Origin: Scatophagus argus
Taxonomy: Eukaryota; Chordata; Actinopteri; Scatophagidae
DNA: 64,000 nucleotides
Assembly (NCBI RefSeq): GCF_020382885.2
Contig: NC_058494.1
Location: forward strand, 27,997,225-28,061,224
Direction of reading: 5' to 3'
Both the position numbers and the translations under genes were made by a program. Shown here one piece after another: positions 47,258 through 59,764 of the stretch (within the stretch, counting starts at the first letter, position 1; every line of letters starts with the position of its first letter). A model generated the notes under the pieces. It made no database searches. It was not told the origin of the DNA and saw only the letters and a program-made list of their open reading frames with translations.

Positions 47258-48366
47258 ATGCAGTCTCCATATCTATACACTCTGCTTTCACAAACATCTA
47301 TAGATCCGCTTACTGGAAGCTCTCTTTTAAATCATGAGGCAGTCAAATTAGGCATAAAGAGGATAATAGCAGAATTTTGGAATAAAGCGAATGCTGAAGA
47401 TGCTTATGGTAGCGACTGGGAACTTCTGAAATTTAAAACTGCCCAGTATTTAAGAAACTATGGAAGTACCTTCTCCAAAAACCAAAGACTAGAAGAAGAG
47501 AAAGTAGTCTCTAAAATAATTTCACTATCTCAGAAAAACTCTGCTGATATGTCAGAAAGGGAGCGCTCTGACTTGATTTCAGTACAAACTAAATTAAATG
47601 AAATATATTTGCAAAAGGCTAAAGGTGCCTTTGTAAGATCAAGAAAAAAGTGGATTGAAGCAGGAGAACAGAACTCAGCCTGTTTTTTTAACCTCGAAAG
47701 ACATCACGGGAAGCTTAATTTAATCCAACAACTTAACATTAATGGTGATCTAACTGATGATCCTCGTAGAAATGCAGACTTCTGCTCCAGTTTTTACAGT
47801 GAGCTATATAAGACCAAATATTGTCATCAGTCAGCAACTTCATTTTTTAATTCTCTCAATAACATCACTACAATTACTGAAGATAACAAAGAGATGTGTG
47901 ATGGGATTATAACTTTACAGGAAGTCACTCATGCAATAAAACACCTAAAAAAAAACAAATCTCCTGGAGTCGATGCTCTTTCCGCTGAATTTTATCAAAC
48001 ATTTGTTGAAGATTTAACTCCCTTTTTACTTAAGGTCATTTTAGAGAGTGTGGAACAAGGAACTTTACCTCCTACACTAACACAAGGATTGATTACTTTA
48101 ATCCCAAAACCTAAAAAAGACCACTTACTTATTGATAATTGGCGACCTATTTCGCTCCTGAACACTGATTACAAGATATTTGCTTCTGTACTTGCTAAAC
48201 GACTTAAGAACGTTTTGGACCCAATTATTGATGAAACCCAATTGGGATTTATGACAGGGAGACATATTTCCAATAATATTCGTCTTGTTTTAGATTTAAT
48301 TGATTATTCCTCTCTATGTTCGGATGACGGTCTTATCTTCTTTTTGGACTTCTATAAGGCGTTCAC
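47258..48366 (+). pseudogene. LINE ORF2 fragment: linker and N-terminal reverse transcriptase
   Basis: A 372-codon open segment of the L1/Tx1-type element. It contains the conserved KSPGVDALSAEFY and LITLIPKPKKD...NWRPISLLN fingers-domain motifs and the first catalytic Asp in FLDFYKAF. It ends at the deletion breakpoint near 48,366, before the YADD box. Confidence 0.9.
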
Positions 48367-49325
48367 AAAAATGTGAGCTGTTTCCTCTCAAAGACTGCGG
48401 TGAATCCACGATCTATAATATACCTATTAAAAACAAACTCACTTACCTTGGAATTACTATTGTTAAAAATCAGACAGATAGATGCTCTGAAAATGTTAAT
48501 ATGATTATAGACAACACAAGGAAAAAACTGAACCAATGGCTTCAAAGAGATCTATCGTTGAAAGGTAGAGTGTTACTAACAAAGGCAGAAGGGTTGTCTC
48601 GCCTCACTTATGCCGCTACTCCCCTGGCTGTTGAAAAGCAGATCTGCAATGCCATTGATAAGCTATTATTTAATTTTATATGGAAGAATAAGATGCATTA
48701 TGTGAAAAAATCTGTTGTTATGAATACTTATGACTCTGGTGGTTTAAATTTTCTTGACTTCACCACCCTCAACAATACATTTAAAATTAACTGGATAAAG
48801 CAATTTCTACATAATCCTACTTCCACTTGGAACTTTATACCAAAATATATCTTTTCTACCATTGGAGGCCTTGAATATGTGCTACTATGTAATTATAAAA
48901 TAGAAAAACTTCCCCTAACTCTATCAAACTTTCATAGGCAAATGCTGTTGGCATGGTCCTTCATCTATAAACACAACTTCTCTCCACATAGATGCTTTAT
49001 TTGGAATAATCAACATATCAAATATAAAAACAAATCTTTATTTATTAACTCCTGGTTTAATAACGACATCATTTTAGTTACCCAGCTACTCAACGATAAA
49101 GGAAATCTGCTAAATTATACAGAATTCCTTCAAACATATGGTATTCCTGTTACCCCCAAAGACTTTGCAATTGTAATGGATGCCGTTCCTTCTGGTATCC
49201 TAACTCTTTTAAGAGGTGCTGGAAAACCAGTTTGTCCTCCTTTAGACCCCACATTAACATCAGTGGGGCAAATGTGCTTCTCTATCAAAACTAAGAAAAA
49301 AAATTGTCTTATCAGATCAATCTGA
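48367..49325 (+). pseudogene. LINE ORF2 fragment: thumb and C-terminal region
   Basis: It continues the same element after the deletion, starting near PLKDCGESTIYNIPIKNKLTYLGI. The region after the RT active site (QWLQRDLSLKGRVLLTKAEGLSRLTYAATPL) is intact to an A-rich frameshift near 49,300. Confidence 0.85.
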
Positions 49326-49377
49326 TATTACCACTACCCCATATGTTGTCCAGTACTGGTCTAATATTGTTAACGGG

Positions 49378-49893
49378 TTGAACTGGGTTTATATATGGAA
49401 TCTTCCTTACAAATATTTGATTACAAACAAAGTTAGAGAAGTGTCTTATAAATTAATTCATAAATACTATCCTACCAAACACTACCTGCTGAGATTTGGG
49501 AGGGATGTGTGTGTGAACTGTTCTTTCTGTGGCTCTGAGCCTGAAACTATGATGCACCTGTTCTGGAACTGTCACTATACTGCCATCTACTGGAAGGAGG
49601 TACTGCATTACATCAAACTGAAGATTGACTCAGTCTTCCTTTTAGAATGGAACAATATACTTTTTGATGTTCATGATGTTAAAAGTAAAAAACAAAAAGA
49701 ATTGTATGCCATAAACTTAATAATTATATTAGGTAAATGTCACATACACAAAGCCAAAGTTAGTCACTCAAACCCCTACTTTATTGCATTTGTAAAGGAA
49801 ACAGAACAGTATATGGAAAGTATCTGTGATTCTAACAGTAAGAAAGCTATGAAAACATATCACTTGTGCTCTACATTTTCTGCATTTATCTAA
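49378..49893 (+). pseudogene. LINE ORF2 C-terminal fragment with Cys/His motif
   Basis: This 171-codon segment carries CSFCGSEPETMMHLFWNC, a zinc-knuckle-like motif characteristic of ORF2 C-termini in L1/Tx1-type elements, and stops at 49893, followed by the AT-rich 3' end. Confidence 0.88.
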
Positions 49894-49999
49894 GTAGCCT
49901 ACCGCCTGGCTGACGTTCTGTTGTTTGTATGAATGTACATTATAATAACTGCTTTGTATTGAATATTTCAATAAAAAAATATATAAATAAATAAATAAT

Positions 50000-51215
50000 A
50001 ATAATCAATGACTTGAATAATAGAAACTCATCTGGTTCCCTGTCGTCCAGTCCTGGTCTCTTTTCTGGTAGACCTTGCTCGAAAGCCAGACAACGTACAC
50101 TAGATGGCGCTCTCAGACCAACCAATCGGATCATTTGAGTGAGAACTTCATTTAAAGCACCTGAAGCGTCCCCCTCTGTGTGGTCTGTTTGACTGTGAAT
50201 GACTGAAGAAATGAAGGAGACTTTGAGACTAGTGACTGAGACCGACCATAAAACCACCAGGAAACGGTTTGTGTAAGCTCAGTTTTTGTTAGGTCTTTTG
50301 AGTACTAAAGGGTCAGAACATTAACTTGCTGAAGGGCATTGTGGCTGATGGGGTCCCAACACAAGCTGGCCTTTAGTTAAAAGCTTTTTCATGTGAACAG
50401 ACATCTATTACTTACTTAATATTGTTAAAATATTTGCCAAACAAGTTCATCTAGTGCTGATTAAGCCCATCACCGCCACAAAAATCTGTGTATTTTGGTG
50501 CCAGAGCAGAAATGGCAAGCAGCCATCTTGGCAGAGTAGGTTACAGCCAAGGCCAACAGGCTACAACAGGCCTACAGCATGTAGGAGTATGGTGGAGCCT
50601 GTGGTGTCAAAAGCAGATTGTTTGTTTGCACTTCAGGTTTGTGAAATACACTTTGTCTCTCAGGGCTTCCATACACACCACACAACTGAGCAGCTTTACC
50701 TTCAGCCTGAGGGGAGGAAGGTCCTCTGTTCTGGGTAGAGGATGACGTGGACTTCACCATATCTGCAGCAAAGTAACATTTCAACTTGATGAATAATTGA
50801 AACAAGCTGAGCAGAAATTTGTGAATCTGCCATCGTTTTGGCCAAAGTTTCATCATGAAATAGGACCTCATTAATGAGGACTAAATGATTACATGACCTG
50901 ATCGATCCCCCAGCAAATTACATGCAGTGAAACACACACACAGGAGCAGTGGGCTGCCATGTCAGGCATCCAGGGAGCAGTTAGGAGGTTAGGTGCCTTG
51001 CTCAAGGGCACATCAGCCGTTAGTAATGAAAGGGGGAGAGTGTTGATTATTCATTAATAATTATTGAATATTATTGATTATTCATGGCTGGAAGACCACT
51101 GCTTTAAAGCTTTACAGCTTTCAACCTTCCCAGGATCAATTACACACCAATAACATCAACATTAATATCAAAGTGATCAGGAAAAAATCTTTAGATGATG
51201 TGAGAGTCTGGAACC
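50000..51215. other. Intergenic between LINE and NLR gene; short dispersed-repeat fragment
   Basis: 50,950-51,035 (GTTAGGTGCCTTGCTCAAGGGCAC) matches a phrase I know from dispersed repeats in many teleosts; the family name is uncertain. Nothing else is recognised. On the minus strand AATAAA at about 51,219-51,224 is the likely poly(A) signal of the NLR gene. Confidence 0.5.
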
Positions 51216-51352
51216 TGATTTTATTGGATAAACACGCTTATTTATGTGACAAATCAGTTCAGACTGTAAAGTACAGAAAACATCAAACTAAAATCTTTGT
51301 TACAAAACCTGAATGAAAACACATTTAAAAGGATTTCAAGTTACTTCAAACT

Positions 51353-51376
51353 GTGTGTGTGTGTGTGTGTGTGTGT
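51353..51376. repeat. (GT)n after the NLR stop codon
   Basis: About 12 GT units lie in the presumed 3' UTR of the NLR gene. Confidence 0.9.
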
Positions 51377-51403
51377 TCCTCTAACAGGAGGAGACTCTCC
51401 CTC

Positions 51404-51954
51404 CTACACTGAACTCAGAGACACTGAGGAACCTGGTGACCACAACCGAAATCCAGCATAAAGAGGTTGAGTGAATGTGGTGTTGAAGGTGTGGAGGTGG
51501 ATCAGTGTGTCAGAGGAGACTCTGTAGAAGGACAGAGTGCCAGCAGGACAGTCCACATACACTGCAACTCTGTGAGAGACAGAGGAGGAGGAGGAGGAGG
51601 AGGAGGAGGAGGAGGAGAGACGTGTTCTTCTTTTATTATGACAGACAGAGAAACCACCATCAGAGCACATCAGACTCCAGGACTGATTATTCCCTCCAAA
51701 CACACAGTCAGCAGTGTCTCCTTTCCTTCTGATTCCTCTGTAAGTCACTGATATAAAAACTCTTCCACTACACTCGACCTCCCAGTAGCAGCGACCAGTC
51801 AGTCCAGGTCTACACAGCAGCTGAGGCCAGTCAAACCTCTCTGGATGATCAGGATGAGGCTGCTTCTCTCTCACAAATGTCACCTTTCTGTTGTTGTCAG
51901 ACAGTTTGAGGAATCTGTTTACTGTGTTTGTGTCCACTGTGAGTTCACAGGCAT
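51404..51954 (-). other. NLR PRY/SPRY (B30.2) exon with polyserine microsatellite
   Basis: The last coding exon. It starts [20 protein letters not shown] (PRY) and contains [21 protein letters not shown] and the SPRY core [13 protein letters not shown], then TLSFYRV and [10 protein letters not shown] run of 12 Ser residues (about 51583-51618, a GGA/TCC trinucleotide repeat) interrupts the loop between CHNKRRTRL and [10 protein letters not shown]30.2 domains at the end of fish NLRs are thought to act in recognition or protein binding. Confidence 0.92.
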
Positions 51955-52607
51955 CTGATGGAGAGAACAAGACACAATACAGCAGCAGTTTATCATCTAA
52001 CACACCTGATGGCTTCATTTGTTGCTTCATTAACAGACTGACTGTTCATTAGATCAAAACTTCACACTGACTCATCTTGTTGGATCTTCTATCAAACTGA
52101 GAGCTGAATGCAGATACACAAGCTTTAGACTGAAACTACTTTAACATGTGCTGCCTTGTTTTCATCAATCAAAGTCAACACACACTTACACTTCCTCAGA
52201 CCAGGTTTCAGCCTCTGCTCTCCACCATGTTCCACCCTGGAGGAAGAAACAAAGTCAGAATGAACCTTCAGAAGCTTCCTCATCAATGATCTTCATCAAC
52301 CTTCACTCAGATCCACCATGAAGACAAAACAGCAGCATTTAGAAAACACATTTCATACACAGACTCAGTCCTCAGCTTGTCACTGTGACAGACAAACAGT
52401 GTGTGAGCTCTTGTTGTCTGGTCATACCTGAGAGTGTCCAGTCTCCAGTGTGGATCCTCCAGTCCAGCAGACAGCAGCCTCACTCCTGAGTCTCCTGGAT
52501 GATTGTAGCTCAGGTCCAGCTCTCTCAGATGGGAGGGGTTGGATCTCAGAGCTGAGGCCAGAGAAGTACAGCCTTCCTGTGTGATCATACAGCCTGACAA
52601 CCTGCAG

Positions 52608-52639
<32 letters not shown>

Positions 52640-55600
52640 GTATGAACTCATTATTTCTGTGTGAAAGACCTGCACCTGTCTTCAACAGAAGCAGAACATC
52701 ATGACCTGCTGAGTGCCTCTGTGACAGAGTTTAAAAATAACAATAAGAAGAAAAAACAGTTGTTGCTTCATTGTTTTTCAGTAAATTCAGCAGAATAAAA
52801 ACCTACAGAAGCTGAGTATCATCAGAGACATCATCCTGTATGTCCAGCAACATTCAAATGGCCATCTGTTAAATACAAAATGAACCCTGACCTGAGAGTC
52901 TCCAGCTGACAGTTTGGACTCTTCAGTCCAGCAGACAGCAGCTTCACTCCTGAATCCTGCAGGTCGTTGTTACTCAGGTCCAGATCTCTCAGACTAGAGG
53001 ACTGGGAGCTGAGAACTGAGGACAGAGCTTCACAGCTTCTCTCTGACAGGTTACAGTCACTCAGTCTAAACAAAACATACAGGACATATGAGAAAAAAAC
53101 ATTTGTGTGTGATTTAGATCTATATTTACCTGAAACAATTGGTCATAAAATAACTGGAGAACAGTCGATGATAAAACTAGAATACAGTTATGGTTCATCC
53201 TTCACAATTTAATTAATCCTGACCTGAGAGTCTCCAGCTGACAGTTTGGACTCTTCAGTCCAGCAGACAGCAGCTTCACTCCTGAATCCTTCAGGTGGTT
53301 GTTACTCAGGTCCAGCTCTCTCAGACTAGAGGACTGGGAGCTGAGAACTGAGGACAGAGCTTCACAGCTTCTCCTTGACAGTTTACAGCCACTCAGTCTA
53401 AACAAAACATACAGGACATGTGAGAAAACATTTCATTGTATATTTGATGTGACTCACACTGGTGGTTGTTTGAGTCATAAAATGACAATAAAAATATAAA
53501 AGTGTATAACAGTTATGGGTCACCCTTCACAAGTTAATTCATCTGGCTCCTGTGGAGGGTCAGCGAAAGTGAAGAAACAGTTTATGTCACGTTGAAGTTT
53601 CAGTTAGTTAGTTTTCACTTTTATTTTCTAGTTTGTCTCCTCTTGTGTCTTGTTTAGCTTGTCATTTCCTGTCTTTGTCTGTTTTCCCTCCTTTGTTGAC
53701 AGTTTGCTCCTCCCTGATTGGTTTCACCTGTCTCGTTACATCACCTTTATACACCTGTGCTGTCCTTGTGTTTGTTGTGGATTTGCTGTGTTTCTCTGAG
53801 TTCCCTGGCAAACCCTGCGTTCTGTGTTTTCTGCTGGTCCCAGCGTTGCTTCTGGTTTCTGGATCTTCTTTGTTTGGACCATTTTTACCAGGACTCACAG
53901 TCGCCTTTTGTTTGCCTGCTTCTAGTTCATTAAAGTTCATTAAAGTTCCTTTTGTTCACCTCAACTCTCACGTCAGGGTCTGCATTTTGGGTCCTGATCT
54001 TTGATGTGATTCTAACACTTTGCAGGTTCTTCACCTGATCAACCTATCAACTACATTTTTGGACTCTTTTTGACCAAAACTCACATTATTTGAGAACCCG
54101 TCACATGTGATCCAGTCAGTATCTGCAGTTCTGGGTTCACTTACAGAGCTTTGTTGGAGGCTTTGACCACTGGCAGCAGCCTCAGAAGAGCCTCCTCTGA
54201 AGCAGAGTATTTCTTCAGGTCAAACACGTCCAGATCTTCTTCTGATGACAGTAAGATGAAGACCAGAGCTGACCACTGAGCAGGAGACAGTTTATCTGTG
54301 GAGAGACTTCCTGACCTCAGGGACTGTTGGATCTCCTCCACCAGAGAACGATCATTCAGTTCATTCAGACAGTGGAACAGATTGATGCTCCTCTCTGGAG
54401 ACAGATTCTCACTGATCTTCTTCTTGATGTATTCAACTAGTTCCTGATTGGTCTGTGAGATACTTCCTGTGTGTGCCATCAGACCCCGTAGGAGAGTCTG
54501 ATTGGTCTGCAGTGAAAAACCCAGGAGGAAGCGGAGGAACAAGTCCAGGTGTCCATTTGGACTCTGCAAGGCCTTGTCCACAGCACTCTGGTACAGGAGA
54601 GCAGGTTCTGGTTTGTTCTTAAATATTGCAGGCAATAATAGTTTAGACCGCTTTGCTTGTTCTTCAGCCAGCAGGTTGACACCAGAGTTGATGAATGTCT
54701 GATGGACATGAAGAGCAGCCAGAAACTCCTGAATGCTCAGATGGATGAAGCAGAACACCTTGTCCTGGTACAGTCCTCTCTCCTCTTTAAAGATCTGGGT
54801 GAACACTCCTGAGTACACTGAGGCTGCTGTGATATCGATGCCACAGTCTGTCAGGTCTGATTCATAGAAGATCAGGTTGCCTTTCTGCAGCTGCTCAAAA
54901 GCCAGTTTTCCCAGAGACTCAATCATCTTCCTGCTGTCTGGATTCCACTGTGGATTTGTCCCAGCTCCTCCATCATACTTGATGTTCTTCACTTTGGACT
55001 GAACCACCAGGAAGTGGATGTACATCTCAGTCAGGGTCCTGGGCAGCTCTCCTCCCTCTCTGGTCTTCAACACATCCTCCAGAACTGTAGCAGTGATCCA
55101 GCAGAAGACTGGGATGTGGCACATGATGTGGAGGCTTCGTGATGTCTTGATGTGGGAGATGATTCTCCTGGCACGCTTCTTATCATGTCTGGATCTCTTC
55201 CTGAAGTACTCCTCCTTCTGTGGGTCAGTGAACCCTCTGACCTCTGTCACCATGTCGACACACTCAGGAGGGATCTGATTGGCTGCTGCAGGTCGTGTGG
55301 TTATCCAGAGGCGAGCAGAGGGAAGCAGATTCTCCCTGATGAGGTTTGTCAGCAGCACATCCACTGAGGTGGACTCTGTGACATCAGTCAGGATCTCATT
55401 GTTGTGGAAGTCCAGAGGAAGTCGACACTCATCCAGACCGTCAAAGATGAACACAACCTGGAACTTCTCAAACCTGCAGATTCCTGCTTCTTTGGTTTCA
55501 GTGAAGAAGTCATGAACAAGTTCCACCAAGCTGAACTTCTTCTCCTTCAGCACATTCAGCTCTCTGAAAGTGAATGGAAATGTGAAGTGGACGTCCTGGT

Positions 55601-58600
55601 TGGCTTTGTCTTCAGCCCAGTCCAGAGTGAACTTCTGTGTTAAGACTGTTTTCCCAATGCCAGCCACTCCCTTTGTCATCACTGTTCTGATTGGTCCATC
55701 TCTTCCAGGTGAGGCTTTAAAGATGTCTTCTTGTCTGATTGTTGTCTCTGGTCTTCTGGTTTTCCTGGATGTTGTTTCAATCTGTCTGACCTCATGTTCT
55801 TCATTGACCTCTGCAGTCCCTCCCTCTGTGATGTAGAGCTCTGTGTAGATCTGATTCAGGAGGGTCGGGTTTCCTGCTTTAGCAATCCCCTCAAACACAC
55901 ACTCATACTTCTTCTTCAGCTCAGATTGCAGCTGACGTCGACAAACTGGAGCAACAGTTCCTGAATGAAAACACAACAAATCAGTGAGTGGATGTTGGTG
56001 TTCATGTGAGAAAAGTGGAGTGTGGAAAATCCTCTTACTGCTGTGCAGACGGTCAGCCAGCTCCTCCTGCTTCATTCTCCTCAGGAAGTGCAGTGTGATC
56101 TTCAGGAATGCGTCTCTGCTGCTGCTCCTCTGCTCTTCATCCTCACCATCCAACACCTCCTCATCCTCACTCTGCCTCTCGAAGCTTTCTGGGTCATCTG
56201 GACTCAGAACCTTCTGGAACTTCTTCAGCTCCTTCTTCACAAAAGTGACAACGTTCTCCTCAAGATGCTGGAAAAGAATGAAACAAAGATAAAAACTGTG
56301 TTGATTTGATTTGGAGCTGAGCAAAAAGTTGCTGTTGGACATTTACACACCATGAATATGGAGTCCAGGTCTGCTGGATTCTGCTGGACAGACTGACCAC
56401 CGAGAACATCTGACTGTTGCTGCTGAACTCTGTGGAGAAAACAGGACGTGTGATGATTACATATGATGATTACGTATGATGATTACTCGTGGCACCACCT
56501 CATTGGTACCACCTCAGTGGTGCCACGAGTTTCGTCCAAATTTCCCGGAAAACTGATGTGTTTCTGTGGACTGAATCTCCTGCTTACAGAAAAGTGAAAA
56601 AGCTACAGGAAACAAAATGAGTTTGAAAAAGCTTTGCTGGAATCAGCAGACTGAGACCACCGAGCAGCTGCCTTACAGTAACTTTGTAATGACAAATCTG
56701 GAGCCAGTGGAGTCTGAAAGCTGAGACCACCTGGTAGATCTTTTTGTGGACTGACTTGATAGAAGGAGAAGCTGCAGAACATCAAACTCATCTGCTTTAA
56801 ACTCTTACCTTCCTTCAGCAGAGTCGTGTCCACCTCTGAAGTCAAGAGGTTCAAAGATGGACCCGTTACTCTTCATGGACACACAGCTGGGTACAGGAGA
56901 GTCTGCTGTCTGCTGGTCCACACTGATAGAAACACACAGACAAACTAAAGGCTTACTTTGTTACCATGAAAACCACACCACATCCTGTACATAAGACTGG
57001 TGATTACAGCTGCACTTTAGCTCCACTCAACTTTAGTCTTGTTATTATGCTGTGATCATAAAACCCCTGACGCAGGTCAACGCTTACTGTGATCAGAAGG
57101 AATTAATGACACACATGTCTAAATGCTTCTATTGTCATTAACTTCAGTATCATGTCCCCATACGAGTGAACAATACAATAATCCCTCTGAAATCGACCAT
57201 TTCGTGAACAGTGCTGCAAGTTTACTAAGGACGACTTTAGACTCTGTTGCTCCGCTAAAAAAGAAACTGATAAAGCAAAAGAAACTTGCACCCTGGTATA
57301 ATACTGAGGTTCGCAAATTAAAGCAAAATGTGCAAAAACTTGAGAGGAAATGGCGTTCCTCCAAACTTATTGAATCTCGCTCAATCTGGCAAGACAGTCT
57401 TAGATTATATATGAAGGCCCTACGGACTGCCAGAGCAGCCTGTTACTCCAAATTAATTGAGGCTAACAAGCATAATCCCAGGTTTCTCTTCAGCACTGTA
57501 GCCAGGCTGACAGAGAGCCATAGTGCTATCAAGCCTTGTATCCCTGTGACACTTAGCAGCAATGACTTTATAACCTTTTTTAACGACAAGATCTTAAACA
57601 TTAGAGACACAATTCAGCACCTACTGACTTCAGCTGATCCTGATGTAACATCAAACACTAGTGTCTTAGAACCAACAGTAGAAACAGATAATCATCTTGA
57701 CTGCTTTTCACCTATTGATCCCCATCAGCTATACTCACTCGTATATTCATCCAAGCCAACAACATGCCTCTTAGACCCCATCCCTACCAACCTTCTCAAA
57801 GAAGCTTTACCCTTACTTAGCACCTGTCTATTAGACATGATCAATCTGTCCCTGATAACAGGGATGTACCCCAGTCCTTTAAAGTAGCTGTAGTCAAACC
57901 TCTCCTTAAAAAACACACACTTGACCCAGAGGTTTTAAGCAACTATAGACCAATATCTAACCTTCCATTTCTTTCCAAGATCCTTGAAAGAACAGTCGCT
58001 CAGTTATGTGACTTTCTTCAAAATAATAACTTATTTGAAACTTCAATCTGGCTTTAGAGCCCATCATAGCACAGAAACAGCATTGGTCAAAGTCACAAAT
58101 GACCTCCTCCTGGCATCAGACAAGGGATTTATCTCTGTCCTTGTACTGTTAGACCTTAGTGCTGCATTTGACACCATTGACCACTCTATATTACTGCACA
58201 GATTGGAACACCTAATTGGCATCAGAGGAACTGCATTAAGCTGGTTTCAGTCTTATTTATCAGAGCGATTTCAATTTGTTCATGTTCATGATACATCGTC
58301 CACACTCACAAAGGTTAGTCATGGAGTTCCCCAAGGTTCTGTCCTTGGGCCAATATTATTCAGCCTGTATATGCTCCCCATTGGTGATATTATTAGGAAA
58401 CACTCCATACATTTTCATTGTTATGCGGATGACACACAATTGTACTTATCAATGAAACCAGATGAAACAAATCAACTAGTCAAGCTTCAGGCATGTCTTA
58501 AAGGCATAAAAACCTGGATGACCAGCAACTTCCTACTTCTAAATTCAGACAAAACTGAAGTTATTGTTCTGGGCCCCGAACACCTTAGAAATAAATTATG

Positions 58601-59724
58601 CAGTGATATTGCATTGATAGATGGCTTAGCCGTGGCCTCAAGCTCCACTGTAAGAAATCTAGGAGTTATCTTTGACCAGGACATGTCCTTTAACTCGCAC
58701 ATAGCAAATATTTCAAAGACTGCATTCTTTCACCTCCGCAATATCGCAAAGATTAGGCACATCCTGAGTCAGAAAGAGGCAGAAAAATTAGTCCATGCAT
58801 TCATTACATCTAGACTGGATTACTGTAACTCCCTTCTATCAGGCTGCCCCAGTAAATCCATAAAGACTCTCCAGCTAATCCAGAACGCTGCAGCACGACT
58901 ACTGACAAGAACCAGCATGAGAGACCATATTTCTCCTGTTCTGGCTTCTCTACATTGGCTACCTGTAAAATTCAGGATAGATTTTAAAATTCTCCTCCTC
59001 ACTTATAAAGCCCTGAACGGTCAGGCACCATCCTATCTTAAAGAGTTAATAGTACCCTATTATCCCACCAGAACTTTGCGTTCCCAAAATGCAGGGCTAC
59101 TTGTGGTTCCTAGAGTCCTCAAAAGTAGATTGGGAACCAGAGCCTTTAGTTATCAAGCTCCTCTACTATGGAACCACCTTCTGGTTCCGGTCCGGGAGGC
59201 GGACACCTTCTCTATATTTAAGAGTAGACTAAAAACTTTCCTCTTTGATAAAGCTTATAGTTAGGGCTGGCCTAGGCCGGCCCCTAGTTATGCTGCTATA
59301 GGCTTAGACTACCGGGGGCCCTCCCATGACGCACTGAGCTCTTTCTTCCTCTCCCTCCCCTTCTGCACACATTCATGTCCCATTAATGCATATTACTAAC
59401 TCAACTTCTTCCCTGGAGTCCTTGTGCTTTCTTGTCCCGCAGATTCCTATCGATCATGACTGGACCTCCTGCTGCGGTCCTGCTGTCGTCCTGCTCAAAA
59501 CCTACTGCAATTACTACTGTTTAGTCATAATCTGATTTAAATCTGTTAAGACTCAGTACAGCTACTACCATTATTGTTACTACCATTGTCATCAAAATCA
59601 CCATAATACCTTCTGTATACTTCATTGTCATTATCATTATCTACATTTCGATACTTCTGGTATTATTACTGCTGCTATGCATCTCTGCTTGTGTGCTCCT
59701 TCTCTCACACCCCACCCCCTCTGC

Positions 59725-59764
<40 letters not shown>

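Larger units (their letters stand above)
46090..49990 (+). mobile_element. L1/Tx1-type LINE, 5'-truncated, internally deleted, with nested insertion
   Basis: A decayed non-LTR retrotransposon. 46,208-46,545 and 46,998-47,335 encode the two halves of an apurinic-type endonuclease (ending SRLDFWLV...PLTDHNAVSI). 47,258-48,366 encodes the linker and N-terminal reverse transcriptase (PGVDALSAEFYQTF, NWRPISLLNTDYKI, FLDFYKAF). The frame then jumps to PIKNKLTYLGI, so the segment carrying the catalytic YADD box is deleted. 49,378-49,893 gives the C-terminal Cys/His motif (CSFCGSEPETMMHLFWNC). A frameshift sits in an A-run near 49,300. It ends in an AATAAAAAAATATAAATAAATA-like tail. Not capable of retrotransposition. 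Confidence 0.93.
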
